A stretch of 64,000 nucleotides of DNA from Lucifuga dentata. Its lineage: Eukaryota > Chordata > Actinopteri > Ophidiiformes > Bythitidae. Position 1 is the first letter of the stretch. The number at the start of each line of letters is the position of its first letter. Position numbers and translations under genes: made by a program. The notes under the pieces were generated by a model. The model was not told the origin of the DNA. It was given only the letters and a program-made list of their open reading frames with translations, and did no database searches. The stretch spans positions 126,845-190,844 of the forward strand of contig VXCM01001418.1 of the NCBI GenBank assembly GCA_014773175.1. Direction: 5' to 3'. Shown here piece after piece: positions 11,878-28,001 of this stretch.

Positions 11878-12668
11878 TTAAGGTCATAATCACATTTCTG
11901 AAGTAAACATAACATTCTTAGCAAAAGAAATAAGATTTAGAAAAATAATCCCATTTCTACAGGCAAATTTAAACTGAGCCTCTAAACGCCCCATTTCCTG
12001 TAAAACAGCACCACCTTGTGTTCCTCTTAGCACGATGTTTGACAGTTCCAAGAGCTAAGGGAAAAATTCCCAAGGTTTATATTGCTTCATAAAGCAAAAA
12101 CTGGCTCATTATTACAGTCTGAACCACTGGCCTGTTGATGACTGACTAGATAAAGGCTCAAATGTCTTTCTTCCCCACATCTGATAGTAAGACTGTCAGG
12201 ATATATCACAGTGACCACTACGTTATAGGCATTTATCTGTAAATGGTTTATAACTCTGAAAGGAGTTGATGCTACTAGATATAAAACAATTTATATTCAA
12301 AGGTATAACTTGTCTTTTACCTACATTGCACCCCATGCGACTCACTCACAATGAAAGAAAAGAAACAATATTTGAAAAATATCAATTTAATCAGTTTCTG
12401 TGAGAATGTTATTCTGATTCAGTGGTTGTCCCATTAAAAAGGGACTAATAGGCAAAAATCAGCCCTAACTGTAGCAGGCACAGAGGCTGGTTATTGGTCA
12501 GAAGTTTTGCTGACCCGTACTAGTACGATTATGATACAGCCCCGTCTCATTATCATTTTCTCAACTGTCCTCCAGTCATGCTTTGCTTTCTTGCATTTGT
12601 CTGATTTCCATGACTTGTTGCCATATCATTTATATGTTATGAAGTACCTACAGTATCTACACATCAGT

Positions 12669-17464
<4,796 letters not shown>

Positions 17465-17514
17465 GATGTGTGGACCTGCTGCAAAACAGGCACAGACAGA
17501 AGAAGGTCGGTGGA

Positions 17515-17545
17515 CACGTGACCATATAGACACTTCATGACCTTT
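17515..17545 (-). promoter_or_regulatory. hadh: candidate hadh promoter elements: E-box and nuclear-receptor half-site
   Basis: About 50-80 bp upstream of the hadh ATG there is CACGTG at 17515-17520 (GGTCACGTGTCC on the minus strand) and AAAGGTCA (minus strand) at 17538-17545. Mammalian beta-oxidation genes are controlled by PPAR/ERR-type receptors, so the half-site is plausible. This is inference from short motifs only, and the transcription start is unknown. Confidence 0.3.
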
Positions 17546-17579
17546 CACATACATTTTTATACATAGAGGTCGTCAAATA

Positions 17580-17891
17580 TTGTTTCTTAAGTTGAATATT
17601 TATTCGAGTCATAGTACCAGCAGTAATGGTTTACCTTCCAGCACAATATAATGCTCTTCCAATTAATTTACAGCCATTACACAGAAAACAAAATCCCTTC
17701 TTCCCAAAAAGAGGGAATGAAAGTAGGAAGGAAAGAAGAGAAAAGGAAGTATAGAAGGAAGGAAAGAAAGAAGGAAGGAAGGCCGACCTAGCCCTGACAT
17801 GACACAGTTGTATGAGTCACAGACAGGCATACACACACACACACACGCACACATATATATCGGCAGAGGTGAGCTATAACAGTGATTACTG

Positions 17892-17932
<41 letters not shown>

Positions 17933-18164
17933 TCCACTTTACCAGAAAAACATGTTGGAGGGGATGATTAAGTTTCAGTTGAGGTTTCGAAAAAAGCCAA
18001 TCATTTCTTCCACTTTCCAGACAAAAGAACAACCATAACAATAAAAGAACACTAATAATAAAATAAATGTAAATGCCTGAGACATTAGTCCAGGTTGTTC
18101 CTGTCTTTATGATCATATATCAAAATATCAGCACTTTAAATGCCCACTTTAAAGGTGAATTTGG
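17580..18164. other. hadh-cyp2u1 intergenic region, purine tract and CA repeats
   Basis: It holds a GGAA/GAAA-rich purine tract (17706-17783) and CA microsatellites (17831-17846 and 17894-17928). No gene is seen. hadh promoter sequence should lie in the left part, and the cyp2u1 3' end just to the right. Confidence 0.6.
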
Positions 18165-18182
18165 GTTATTACAATAATGTTT

Positions 18183-18188
18183 TTTATT
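18183..18188 (-). terminator. cyp2u1: candidate cyp2u1 polyadenylation signal
   Basis: TTTATT on the plus strand (AATAAA on the minus strand) lies about 630 nt after the cyp2u1 stop. This would give a 3' UTR of about 650 nt. Other, weaker signals lie closer, so confidence is modest. Confidence 0.4.
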
Positions 18189-18816
18189 CAGTATTGCCAA
18201 TAATTCATACAAGAAGAATAACAGTAAACATATTTAAATATCCTTGGTCAGAAAAATCAAGTGGGCTGAGGAGAGTTAAGTAAAACTCTCTACGTGATTC
18301 TTGCCCTTATGCCCTCATAAAATAAAGTTCATGTGCAACACTGTGTAGTAACTGTAATACAGCTGTACTGATAGTACTATAAAGTGTATTTTCAAACACA
18401 TTTGTATATTGTAGTCTAAACTGCATGATAAACTTCATTTAACTCTGTATTTTGGAGGTAGAATTATGGTACTTCATTTACATATGATGGGGCAGCACCT
18501 CTGTTCCAGTCTTTAAGGACTGCTATGTAATAAATCAGCAAAATGCATAATCATAAATTCAGCAATTCAGCAGCTATTTTCCAAAGTGCAAAGAATATGG
18601 CATATGTGGTAGAGCCACTGTAATTTCTGTCAGAAAAATATTCATATATTTCCACACAACATAATCTTGTTTCTCCAGATGGCCTTGAATAACCTCTTTA
18701 GTCTTCTGAATGGTCCATGGAAACAAAGTGCCCTGTTTATAGAAAATGTTTGATAATAGAAAAAAATAATTTCCTGTTAGAAAAAAAATGCCAACAGGAA
18801 GATATTCCTGTTAACC

Positions 18817-18998
18817 TCAACTACGTGGGCTCACACACACAGTGTATGGGCAGGGTGCCAGCGTCAGGCCGACGCGCCCATGCATGGGAGGAGGAGGCAG
18901 CCCATCTGGTAGCCTGAATTTGAAGGCCTGCATTAAGCTGGTAACCATCAGGAACAGTTCCATCTTAGCCAGCTGCTCACCCATGCAAACCCTGCGAC
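18817..18998 (-). CDS. cyp2u1: cyp2u1 exon 5 (residues 466-525 and stop)
   Basis: It encodes [18 protein letters not shown] with the haem cysteine, and ends CVSPRS with TGA at 18817-18819. The terminal PLPPPMHGR-like stretch replaces the human sequence around SKKPLLTGR. Confidence 0.95.
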
Positions 18999-21900
18999 CT
19001 AAGGGATATGAGGATGAAATTATTAGATCCCAATGCAGCCAACTCTTTAAAAACTTAATAGATCAAGAGTCATGGTGCTTTTATAAGAGTCATGTGGGTA
19101 AAGAATGGTATACCAATCCCGAATGGAATGAAGCACTCTTTCCTCAGCAATTTTCCCTCATTGTCCAAGAAGCGTGTTGGGTCGAAACTGTCTGGATTGT
19201 CCCAGACAGTGGGATCTCTGTGGACGGACCACAGGTTGGGAACAATAACTGTCCCCTTGGGAATAGTGTAGCCTCTGAACTCTGCCAGAAGACAAAGAAA
19301 AAAACAACAACAAACAAAACATGATTTTCTAGTGAGATCACAAGAAAAGAGCCATGTTACAAAGTCCACATTTGTTTCTCTTTATTATTCTTAAGAAAAT
19401 GTACATTCAGACATTTATTAATCCGACAAGTTGAGTGTTACCAGAGGCTTCTGAAAATGGAGGAAAGGATCATACAAGTCATTTCAGTTCACCTGTTGTC
19501 TCTGACGCCATGTGAGGAATAGCTAGAGGAACCACTACAGTCATTCTCTGCACCTCCATGATGGTGGCCTCGGTGAAGGGCAACCTTCCCTTATCAGTCA
19601 GAGACAGAACATGATGTCTGCCCACCACCTCATCAATCTCAGCCTGGACTTTCTCTGAGATCATAAAAGCAGAAGCAAAGCAATATTAATCATTTCATCA
19701 CCCCCAAGACAGATGCAGGCCTCATCTTAACCAAACAGTAATAATTATGTCAGCAAGTTCTGATCTGGAATTTTAACACATCCCTTAGGTTAATCCATAT
19801 CATTTCTAAAAATCCTACAATACAGCAGTAAAATTATTGTGAAACTTAGAGAGCAGTAGTTAAAAGCATAACAGAGCAAGATACTTTGTACTCCTACACT
19901 GTCAGAGTACTGTCAGTATTAGAGTCATGACTCCCTTGTCAGATTTCCATAGCTTTTTCCCCCATATAGTTTTCAGTTGAATCAGGAAACACGATCTGTT
20001 GTTCACATCATTCTAAAAACGTTTCACCTTTTTCTACAACATAAATAACACCTCAACAACAAATTTTGAGGCTGTATACTTTCTATTTATATTAATTTTG
20101 TTTATGCCCTTTATTTATAAAGCAAATGCTACAGTTCCATTGGAAGTCTGCCATGGGAAGTCCTGAGTGGAGCAAAATATCTCTACTGTCTACTCTAGCT
20201 CATAATTTTATCAAATTTTGATTTGATGTGTTTAGCAATTCAAACATTAGATCCACAAATCCACCCCAAAGTCACTCTAGAGGACAGTAATGCACAAGCA
20301 TACTCAAAGATTACACATTGATTAAAGGAAATGGTTAAGGCTATTGTTACCTTGGATATCAGGGTATAAAACCATGTAGAGTAGAATCCACAATACTGAA
20401 TTAGAGGTGGTGTCAGTGCCAGCGATGAAGAGATCGCCTATTATGTAAAAAAGATAATCCTCTGTGAAGCTGCTGTCTTTCTCTCCAGCAGTTTGCTGGG
20501 CCAAAATCTCCACCAAATACATGTCTATAAGATCCCTTGGGGTGTCAGGATCTAACGTTTCCCTGTGTCTTGCAATAATCCCCTTCAGAAATGCAGCAAT
20601 GTCTCCTTCCACCTGTCGTAACTCCTTGAAGACCCCAAATGGCAGATAGTACAACAGTGGAAAGATGTTAATGAGGAAAGCTGGGCTGTTAACGCTGATC
20701 TCCAGCCCACGTACCATTAGGTCTAGCAAGGTGCAGAACTCGTGATCTTGATGATGGAAGCGCTGACCCAGGCTCAGTGAACAGATGACATTTGATACTG
20801 CATTGCTAATCAGTGGAGCCATGTCCACACCTGCACCTGCACCATCAGACTCCTCACAGAATCTCAGCAGTTCTGTTTTGATGGTAGCTAGGCTCTCCAG
20901 GATGCAAGGCTCTATGCTCAACTTTCCCAAGCCAAAGGTTCGGAGTGTGGTGTGGCAGAACTTGCGCTGCTTCCTCCATACTGGCCCGTAAGGTGCAAAG
21001 ACTATTCCTGGAATTCAAATCAAACCAGAAGAGGGACGGCTTACAGCTCAGGTCATCAATAAACAACCCCATCCAAAATCAGCAATTAGGTCGAGACTTT
21101 TGATCTATGATAAGGCAAGGAAAAGCAATAAGACTGAACTTCAAGAAAACCTTGGCCAATTTTCAATTTGGACTTGAAAGTGTGACAGTACACAATGATG
21201 TCAGTGCTCCGTTTCACACAGAAAGGCTCTAATCAACTTCCTGAAATCCTGCTCCTCCCTCCTTTACAAGCTAGGTTCTTGGCAATATTTAATTTTATAA
21301 ATCATGCACTATTTCTGAGAATTATCAACACAAAATACAGTGATGTCTTTTGCAAAAATGAAAAACAACAGTATGATACAGTATCATCAAAAATTTAAAG
21401 CTGCTATTAATATTCCTCCAAATGTCCTGAACATTAGCTCTTTGTTTTATTTTGTTCATTGATTTTCTTAATTCAGGCCCAGTCTGGTTTATAGGCATTA
21501 AATATGCATTGCGTCCAGCTATGCAAGGTCTGCCTGGAGCTATTTTATTTATTCTTTATTGTTTTTGTTTTTTTTCTGAATCAAACCTTGAATCAAGTGT
21601 TACGCCAAGTCAAAGTCCTACATAAAAGAAGTTTCACAGTAGACAAACTTAAGTCAAGTCTCCAGTCATCACTCAAGTCCAAGTTTCAAGTCTTATGTCT
21701 GTGTGGAAGAACAATTTAGCATTTTAATTTCAATACCTCTTAAGGTTTTATGGAATAACAATGAGGAACTGAAACATGGAAAAATAAAACAGTTTCTTTC
21801 TATTGACCTCATCAGCAGCAGTGGAATTTAGGGTGAACAGAGCCTGTACCAACAAGTTGGGAGTATGTAGACAAGTGTTATTGTGTCTGTCTAAGCTTCT

Positions 21901-22401
21901 CAACATTCAACTCAACTCAACATTCATTGTAGATAGAAATAAAGTTGGAAATCTGTAAACTGGTCCTTTAGTGGAAGTAGGATATTGTTTACCTTTGCGT
22001 TTTGTCATAATAGTGATAACAGGAATATCTGGTCTGTCTGAAAATACTTCAGCATGGTTGGACAGAGCATCCCTGAGAACCTCATAGCCATTAAGCACGA
22101 CGACCAGCTGGCTCCCTACAAAAATACTGTACAAATTACCATAAACCTTGGCTTCTTCCATTAAAATAACTTGAACGGATTTCTTGGCCGCTTCACGTCC
22201 GCCCCCAAACCTCTTCCACACAAAAGAAGGGATAAGAAAGCGGCCGAAGTTTCCGACTACCGGCCACGGTTTCGGACCAGGAGGAATGTTACTGAAATCC
22301 AGGCGTTTTTTATAAACACAAAGAGAAAAACCGACCGTCAAGAATACTATCAATGCAACGTTTAAAGAGCTCCACGGGTGCTCTAACCAAGTGGAAACCA
22401 T
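18817..22401 (-). CDS. cyp2u1: cytochrome P450 2U1 (5 exons, 525 aa)
   Basis: CYP2U1 is a membrane-bound haem monooxygenase of ER and mitochondria that hydroxylates long-chain fatty acids at omega and omega-1 positions. In human its loss causes spastic paraplegia 56. Exons on the minus strand: 22401-21993, 21007-20351, 19654-19493, 19281-19114, 18998-18817, all phase-1 junctions, total 525 aa (human 544). An N-terminal hydrophobic anchor (about 12-30) is followed by the proline hinge PPGPKPWP (40-47). The I-helix is AGTDTT (332-337), the ExxR pair is Glu389/Arg392, and the haem loop [11 protein letters not shown] has the ligand Cys470. The five-exon layout matches CYP2U1, unlike the nine-exon layout of most CYP2 genes. 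The shorter length comes mainly from the N-terminal part. The position between hadh and sgms2 agrees. Confidence 0.97.
19114..19281 (-). CDS. cyp2u1: cyp2u1 exon 4 (residues 410-465 plus 1 nt)
   Basis: It encodes [38 protein letters not shown] and KECFIPFGI. The last base starts the glycine of the haem loop. The donor is GTATAC. Confidence 0.94.
19493..19654 (-). CDS. cyp2u1: cyp2u1 exon 3 (residues 356-409 plus 1 nt)
   Basis: It encodes [15 protein letters not shown], then [12 protein letters not shown] with the ExxR pair, then [15 protein letters not shown]. Confidence 0.95.
20351..21007 (-). CDS. cyp2u1: cyp2u1 exon 2 (residues 137-355 plus 1 nt)
   Basis: A large exon from [17 protein letters not shown] to YMVLYPDIQ. 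It includes [41 protein letters not shown] and the I-helix [14 protein letters not shown]. The acceptor is TTCCAG. Confidence 0.95.
21993..22401 (-). CDS. cyp2u1: cyp2u1 exon 1 (residues 1-136 plus 1 nt)
   Basis: The ATG at 22401 begins [10 protein letters not shown]. The exon covers the membrane anchor, proline hinge and a Gly/Lys-rich insert ([12 protein letters not shown]), and ends MTKRK at donor GTAAAC. Confidence 0.95.
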
Positions 22402-22571
22402 TATGTCATTAAAGTAATCCGTCTGTCATCCAATTTTTTAGGGTTATTAATATTGGTTTTGTCAAATTATAAGTAATTTAACCACACGACCAAGCAAACA
22501 TTTTAAAGCCCAGTTCACTTCTTCCTGTTATGAAACAGGGACTGTCAACGTGGTGCCGTCACTCGATTTCT

Positions 22572-22605
22572 ATTGGCGGAGAGAAATAATTTTTTATCTG
22601 ATTGG
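22572..22605 (-). promoter_or_regulatory. cyp2u1: paired CCAAT boxes upstream of cyp2u1
   Basis: Two CCAAT boxes on the minus strand (ATTGG on plus at 22572-22576 and 22601-22605) are spaced 29 bp apart, about 170-205 bp upstream of the cyp2u1 ATG. Tandem NF-Y sites near one to three helical turns apart are common in TATA-less promoters. No reporter or TSS evidence is available from the sequence. Confidence 0.45.
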
Positions 22606-22744
22606 TGGATTTCGACGACGAATAGAAATTGGGAGATTTTAAGATTTTGCAGCTCGTAGTAATGTCTTACAGGCTGGTCCGTTACTTAACTATGGCCTGT
22701 ACTTTTTTTTTTTAAGTTAATTTTGAGGTTTAGTTCTTGACTTT

Positions 22745-22745
22745 A

Positions 22746-22800
<55 letters not shown>

Positions 22801-22802
22801 AT
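22745..22802. repeat. (TATC)n microsatellite
   Basis: About 14 perfect tetranucleotide units, in the region between cyp2u1 and the sgms2 3' end. Confidence 0.95.
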
Positions 22803-23334
22803 ATTTGATTTATATTTCTTTATGATTCAAGAATTTGAATGATTATTAATTACAAATATTTGTGGCCCCACAGATGAGTTTGAAAGATTCTCCCTTGAAG
22901 ATATTTTGCTTGTTTGTTCTGCTTTCTATCAAAAATGTAAGTGAATTTAGATTATAGATTAAAGAAAATTAATCCTACAAATATTGTTGCTTTGTCTGGT
23001 ACATTTCTCTTCCATCGTAATATTTTTATATTTCATTAAATTCTTTAATGTAGATGTAATGCTAAATGTAGTAATACTTTGTAAAGTTTATGATGAGGGA
23101 GCTATACATATGAAACCATGAGACTTTATGTATAGCCCTATGTGTAAAAGTTCTCAATGGCAAAACATCAGGTTTAATTGTTCCCATGAAACATAGGTGT
23201 TTTTTTCAGAACCCACATCTCTAAGAAATATAGAAATATACCTGTAGTTTTAGCATAATGATCTGATTAAATCCAAGCAATAACACCCCTCCCCCCCAAA
23301 AAAAATAAAGAAAAGAAGAGACACATTGAAACAT

Positions 23335-23915
23335 TATGTGGCTAAATTTTATTTAAATAAATGTTGAAACTACAGATATAGGCCATATGCACACTGAAGG
23401 CTAATAAAAGTAATACAAAATGGATTTAAAAAACTTATTTAAAAAATTGACACCAAGACTGAATATGATGGTTTTCTTACACTTACTAATAGTTACCACT
23501 CTATTTCTAAGGCACCTTGTGACTTGAGCACACTGACATCATATTGAGGTAATCCTGGATTAGCAGATCAAAAAAATCAAGTCTTGCACATACTGCAGCA
23601 AACCTGAAAATCACTGACCATGAACTATGTGCTAATCTGAAATCATGTTGAGCAGAAACAAGCAACCATTCAAAATAATAATAATACTGACAACTTTGCA
23701 GAACTTTAGCCTCATCAATAAATTATAATAGTACAGAACACACAAAGGTTTGGGTTATCCTTTATAAATACTTCTCAAGACATATTTGCTGTGAAACAAT
23801 TCCTTCATAACATATTCATATAATTTCTTCACATGGGCTGCACAATTATATTCCTGTCCAGTAGACCAGACTGCATGATTACCAATTGCAGCACCGTTGG
23901 GACATCAGGGTGTTG
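23335..23915 (-). other. sgms2: sgms2 3' untranslated region (probable)
   Basis: AT-rich sequence after the sgms2 stop. A minus-strand AATAAA (TTTATT on plus, 23348-23353) is a likely poly(A) signal, about 565 nt after the stop. The sequence from 22803 to 23330 holds nothing recognised. Confidence 0.5.
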
Positions 23916-24101
23916 TCACTCTTCTCGTGTGCTCTGTACCATAGAGTACTTCTTACAGGGATTTTTAAGGCAGGCAGGGGGCCAGGTGATGGGCCAGCTG
24001 TAGGAGCATGGCACTGAAATTTGCACATTTCTCTCCAGGAAGTTGAAAATTGGGTTCCACCAGGTGTTGGTGAGGTAGTTGTTGGGCGAGCATTTCAGTG
24101 T
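23916..24101 (-). CDS. sgms2: sgms2 coding exon 5 (residues 297-357 and stop)
   Basis: It encodes TLKCSPNNYLTNTWWNPIFN, the cytosolic tail with three cysteines, and ends STREE with TGA at 23916-23918. Confidence 0.95.
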   Translation of the reverse strand, partial: TLKCSPNNYLTNTWWNPIFNFLERNVQISVPCSYSWPITWPPACLKNPCKKYSMVQSTREE

Positions 24102-27100
24102 CTGCCAAGAAAAGTCAGTTAGCTTTGGGATGAAATAACCAAAATCTCCATTACTTTGCAGTTTCATAATGCAACTTAGTTGTTTTTGATATGATAGTGT
24201 TTTTTATTATATATAGATTAATGGATGATGTCCTTTCTTCAGTTAATCTATATATAATACCGATTTTTTTAGCAACAAAATTAACAGACAGACAGTTTAG
24301 ATAGTGATCTTCTGGTATGAATTAATCAAGAAAATATTCCTAAGGTATCTGTCAAACATAGAACCAACATATTTTTAATATTACTAATAGAAGCATGAAG
24401 CATGTGGACTATCAGTTTCTTGTTCACAGACATGAAATGAAACAGGGTTTCCTGTGCCAAATCCATTCTATATTGGGACGCTTCAAAAGTATTTTGTACT
24501 AATACCATGGACACTTACCACTAGCTGAAAGAAAATAAACTGACAAACTGCAAACTCTCTACATGGTCATTAACTTTTTAAAATTTGTACTGTATGTACT
24601 CTGGTTAACCCATGCTTATGTCTGTTTGAGCTGTAAGAGTTAATGTGTATCACAGAACATTATACATACATATATATATATATATATATATGTAGTTACA
24701 GCTGTCTGTCAGCCAATCAGAAAAAAGTATTTTCTATTACCATGGTATAACATAAAAGTAAGTGTAAGTAGTGTAAGTAAACACTGTAAACTCAACTTTC
24801 CTAATTTTTGCACTCTGATGAGCAAAATTGCCAGAAGATTCACTGATATTGACCATTACTATTAAAATTGATTTGGCAGCCACCCAAATTGTTTGTGGTG
24901 GAGTGTAGATGGATCAGACAAGAATGTTGAATCACTTTGGCTGACATGAAGGCTTTCCCATGAGAAGAAGAGACAGAGAGTGCTGTAATGTGTGGGGTTG
25001 TATTTGGTGATGAGCTCAGTAAACACATTCTAATCACTACACTGAACACTATGATTTGTTATAGCATTCAATACACCCCAAACTCTGACATGTCTTGTTC
25101 TGCGGTGAAGTTTTTAAACTTAATTTAAAACAGTTTATTTTCCAAACACGATGAAAATGTGGGCTAATGTGGGACTATTGAGCACTACAACAAAACAAGG
25201 AAGTGCACTTCTAATGTTACTTGAAAGAGACAATAATTCCAAGCAGGCACTACCCATATGAAGTGTGTCTCAACTGTTTGGCCAGTAGAGGGGGTTGGTA
25301 GCCATTCTGAAAAGTCATACTGGCTGTTCTTGGGCTGTTTACTATAGAAGCACTATACAGCCAGACCATTTGCTTTAAGAACAAACTGTAATGAATTGCT
25401 GTGTTAATATGCAATTCTTTCAGCTTGTATGCTTGAGGCAAATCCCTTGAATACAGTCATGTGTCACCACAACCCTAAATGCTAGCTGACTCATTTAACC
25501 ACTTCTAGTTTTTCTTCTAGTTTTTCTTTTAAATCAGACACACCACACACAGTCACCCAGCATTTATCCCAGAGTTCACACCTGTAAGTTGGCCATGGTG
25601 TGGTACCACCAAAACAGGCGAGAGGTGATGAAATAGGCCACTACCACATCCACACTGTAGTGCTCATGAGCCACCAAGATGCACACCACACCCACAGCGC
25701 TCAGCAGCCAGCACATCAGATGGTACCACCAGAACGACCGAGGCGAGTCTTAAGAGAAAGGGAAGAAAAGACATGAGTCAAGCCATTATTCCAGTTAACA
25801 TCCATTCATGGTTTGTTCATATTTGCCTGAAGCCTTGCAACATACTTCAACGAGAACAAGTATTTCTTACAGCACACATCCAAGCAGACAGAGAAAAAAA
25901 ACCCAGTAATGGTTAAATTTTACAGGCTTAAACATCCGGTTGTAAAATCTCACCAAAACCATGTTTTTGCATTTTCAGTCGCATCAGTTGGGTATTTTTA
26001 AACCAGCTGTGATCAAAGGACTTTCATCAAATCTACATACTTCTAATCTCTGCTATCAAAATGTGATTACAGTGATACTAATGTCAGTGGGTTGAATGAG
26101 TTACTGAACAGTCCATGTGTACCTGTACAATGCAATAATTACATCCATATAGGATCACAAATTCAATACACAAAAAAGTCAGATAAAAGTGCCATGCAAA
26201 TGTTGATTTGAATACTCACACTCCTTGATGAACAAGTATGTGAGGGTGAGCATGACAGTGTGCCCACTGTAGAGAAAGTCTCCACACATGAGATGGGAAC
26301 CTGTTATGGACAGACCTGCTCCTGAGATCAGTCGTAGAACACGCTGAAGCTTCGCCTGGGAGTCTCCGTGCAGCTGATACAGAATAGTAGCAGAAGGGAA
26401 AAAGATGAAATACACACAGGTTGGATCAAAAGCAACATAATATAAATTGGTGAGCAATGGGCACAGAAAGTACAGAGGGATGCTATTGTAAATTGAAAGA
26501 AGGATGGACAAAGGAAAACCAAGACAGCATAGCTAGTATAATGGACCAGACTTGACCAAATCTCACTGTCTTTAGTAAATTCATCCTCTTGCAAGCATGT
26601 AAAGAGTTTTGTATGTTGTCTGAAGCCTTTTCAGATTGTTGGAACCAAAATGACCATTAAATTGTACAGCCTCTGCTAGGAGTACTTTTTTTTTTTTTTT
26701 TANTTTTTTTTTTTTTTTTGATGAAATGATGATGCATCACACTATTATGTGTGTCCTGAAGCAGTAAAAGTCAAAATGGCTTTTTTTTATTGCTGCCTCT
26801 TTTACGTGGTTGTGCGAAATGAGTCCCAGTGCACGCAAGAGAATGCACATGGCTGAACAACAATGCCCACTGATGACCACTTTCATGTTAGAATGCTGCT
26901 TACCTTAGGAGCACAAGTCATGTGCATGCCAGGTACAGGCAGGGTGGTGATGTACATAGTAACACATCGGTACAAGTACAGGGTGCCAATCAAAAAAAAG
27001 AACCGCCTGCTTGCTATTGACCTGCAAACAGACAAGGTGAGAGCCCCAATAAACTGAATGTATAATGTTGTAACCATATCTGGCTTTTGAAGTGGGCAAC

Positions 27101-28001
27101 ATATGCAAATCTACAAAATTCTGAATTCAATAGTAAGGGTCAGATTTTTGTATCAGCTCTACAGAGAAAAGTCATATGCAGAGAACATTATACAAGAAAA
27201 GATAGAATGTAACTTCATCACCTACAACAGTCCGAAATATATTTTCTGAGTAATAAGCCACATGCAGGGAACATTACAATAGGTCATCACAAAATAACTT
27301 TGGTATCTAAAAAATGTAAAAAAAAACAAAAAACAAAACAAACAAACAAAAAAAAACCTTGATTTTTTTGTTTAAAGTAGTTCACTATGTCATTGTGCAA
27401 AATACAAAAACGAAACACTAGCCTATACAAATATTTACTGCAGTGACATTAAATTTACTTTTTTCAGTGATTTTTAGAGGACAGTCTCACTTTCGCTTCA
27501 CATTATATGAAAATAAGCTACTTGCAAAATAGGTAGTACCAGAGCATCTTACTTGTATCTGAAGAAGAATAGCTGGATAAGCCAGATGACCAACAGTACC
27601 ATGCCATTGATCTCTGTCACTGTAAATGCCCAGTTGACCCTGTCAATATAGTCAAAAAACTTGTCAGGAAGAGGTGGGATGCTTTCTTTGGGTGGGACCC
27701 TCTCATGGACGACAGTGATGACAACTGTTGTGAGGACTAAGTTAAAGGCAGCATAAAAGAAAGCAATAGCTGTCTTCCACCATTCCATAGGCAGGCGATT
27801 GACCTTGGAATCTGGCACAGAGATCTTCACATAGTCATTGTGCCTCCCTATGCCTTTCCGAAAGGCCCGCTTTGTATCCTCTTTGCCAGGAGTGTGGACA
27901 GGGCAGCTTTTACTGGTGTTTGGCTGAATGCCACCTTCCATTCCTGGGTTCAGATTATCAGTGGCAGAGTCTCTCTCATCCACAAGCTCCTGTGATGCCA
28001 T
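23916..28001 (-). CDS. sgms2: phosphatidylcholine:ceramide cholinephosphotransferase 2 / sphingomyelin synthase 2 (5 coding exons, 357 aa)
   Basis: SGMS2 transfers phosphocholine from phosphatidylcholine to ceramide at the plasma membrane and Golgi, giving sphingomyelin and diacylglycerol. Coding exons on the minus strand: 28001-27553, 27021-26904, 26373-26220, 25748-25582, 24101-23916, phases consistent, 357 aa (human 365). There is no SAM domain at the N-terminus, which separates it from SGMS1. Six hydrophobic segments follow VNRLPMEWWKT. The lipid-phosphatase-type catalytic triad is visible: His227 in CGDFLYSGHT, and His270 and Asp274 in HEHYSVDV. The C-terminal tail keeps cysteines 328, 340 and 345, in the region palmitoylated in mammals, but one of the tandem mammalian cysteines is serine here (PCSYSW). 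The start is chosen at MASQELVDER because the upstream frame closes across the likely 5' exon. It is head to head with papss1. Confidence 0.96.
24205..24259. repeat. 17-bp perfect inverted repeat in sgms2 intron 4
   Basis: TATTATATATAGATTAA at 24205-24221 pairs with its reverse complement at 24243-24259 across a 21-nt loop. AT-rich, so it may be chance or the relic of a small inverted-repeat element. Confidence 0.7.
25582..25748 (-). CDS. sgms2: sgms2 coding exon 4 (residues 241-296), catalytic exon
   Basis: It encodes YSPRSFWWYHLMCWLLSAVG, LVAHEHYSVDVVVAYF and RLFWWYHTMANLQ, with catalytic His270 and Asp274. The human motif HYTID reads HYSVD here. Confidence 0.95.
26220..26373 (-). CDS. sgms2: sgms2 coding exon 3 (residues 190-240 plus 1 nt)
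   Basis: It encodes LHGDSQAKLQRVLRLISGAG and ITGSHLMCGDFLYSGHT with the first catalytic histidine, then LTYLFIKE. Donor GTGAGT. Confidence 0.95.
26904..27021 (-). CDS. sgms2: sgms2 coding exon 2 (residues 150-189)
   Basis: It encodes SIASRRFFFLIGTLYLYRCV, TMYITTLPVPGMHMTCAPK. The RCVTMYVTTLP-type block is one of the conserved SMS motifs. Confidence 0.95.
27553..28001 (-). CDS. sgms2: sgms2 coding exon 1 (residues 1-149 plus 2 nt)
   Basis: The acceptor CTTGAGGCAG is at 28056 and above, so 28055-28002 would be 5' UTR. The exon encodes the variable cytosolic N-terminus and then MEWWKTAIAFFYAAFNL, TVVHERVPPKE, PDKFFDYIDRVNWAF and LFFFRY. The donor is AA|GTAAGA. Confidence 0.94.

Larger units (their letters stand above)
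10945..12668. other. lef1-hadh convergent intergenic region with hadh 3' UTR
   Basis: Apart from the two repeat copies I see no gene. The right part should hold the minus-strand hadh 3' UTR. A minus-strand ATTAAA at 12386-12391 is a possible poly(A) signal, about 280 nt after the stop, but no AATAAA is obvious close by. Confidence 0.5.

Noticed and set aside
18842..19324. 160-codon plus-strand ORF over cyp2u1
   Set aside because: It is antisense to cyp2u1 exons 4 and 5. The minus-strand reading has the P450 motifs and correct splice sites.
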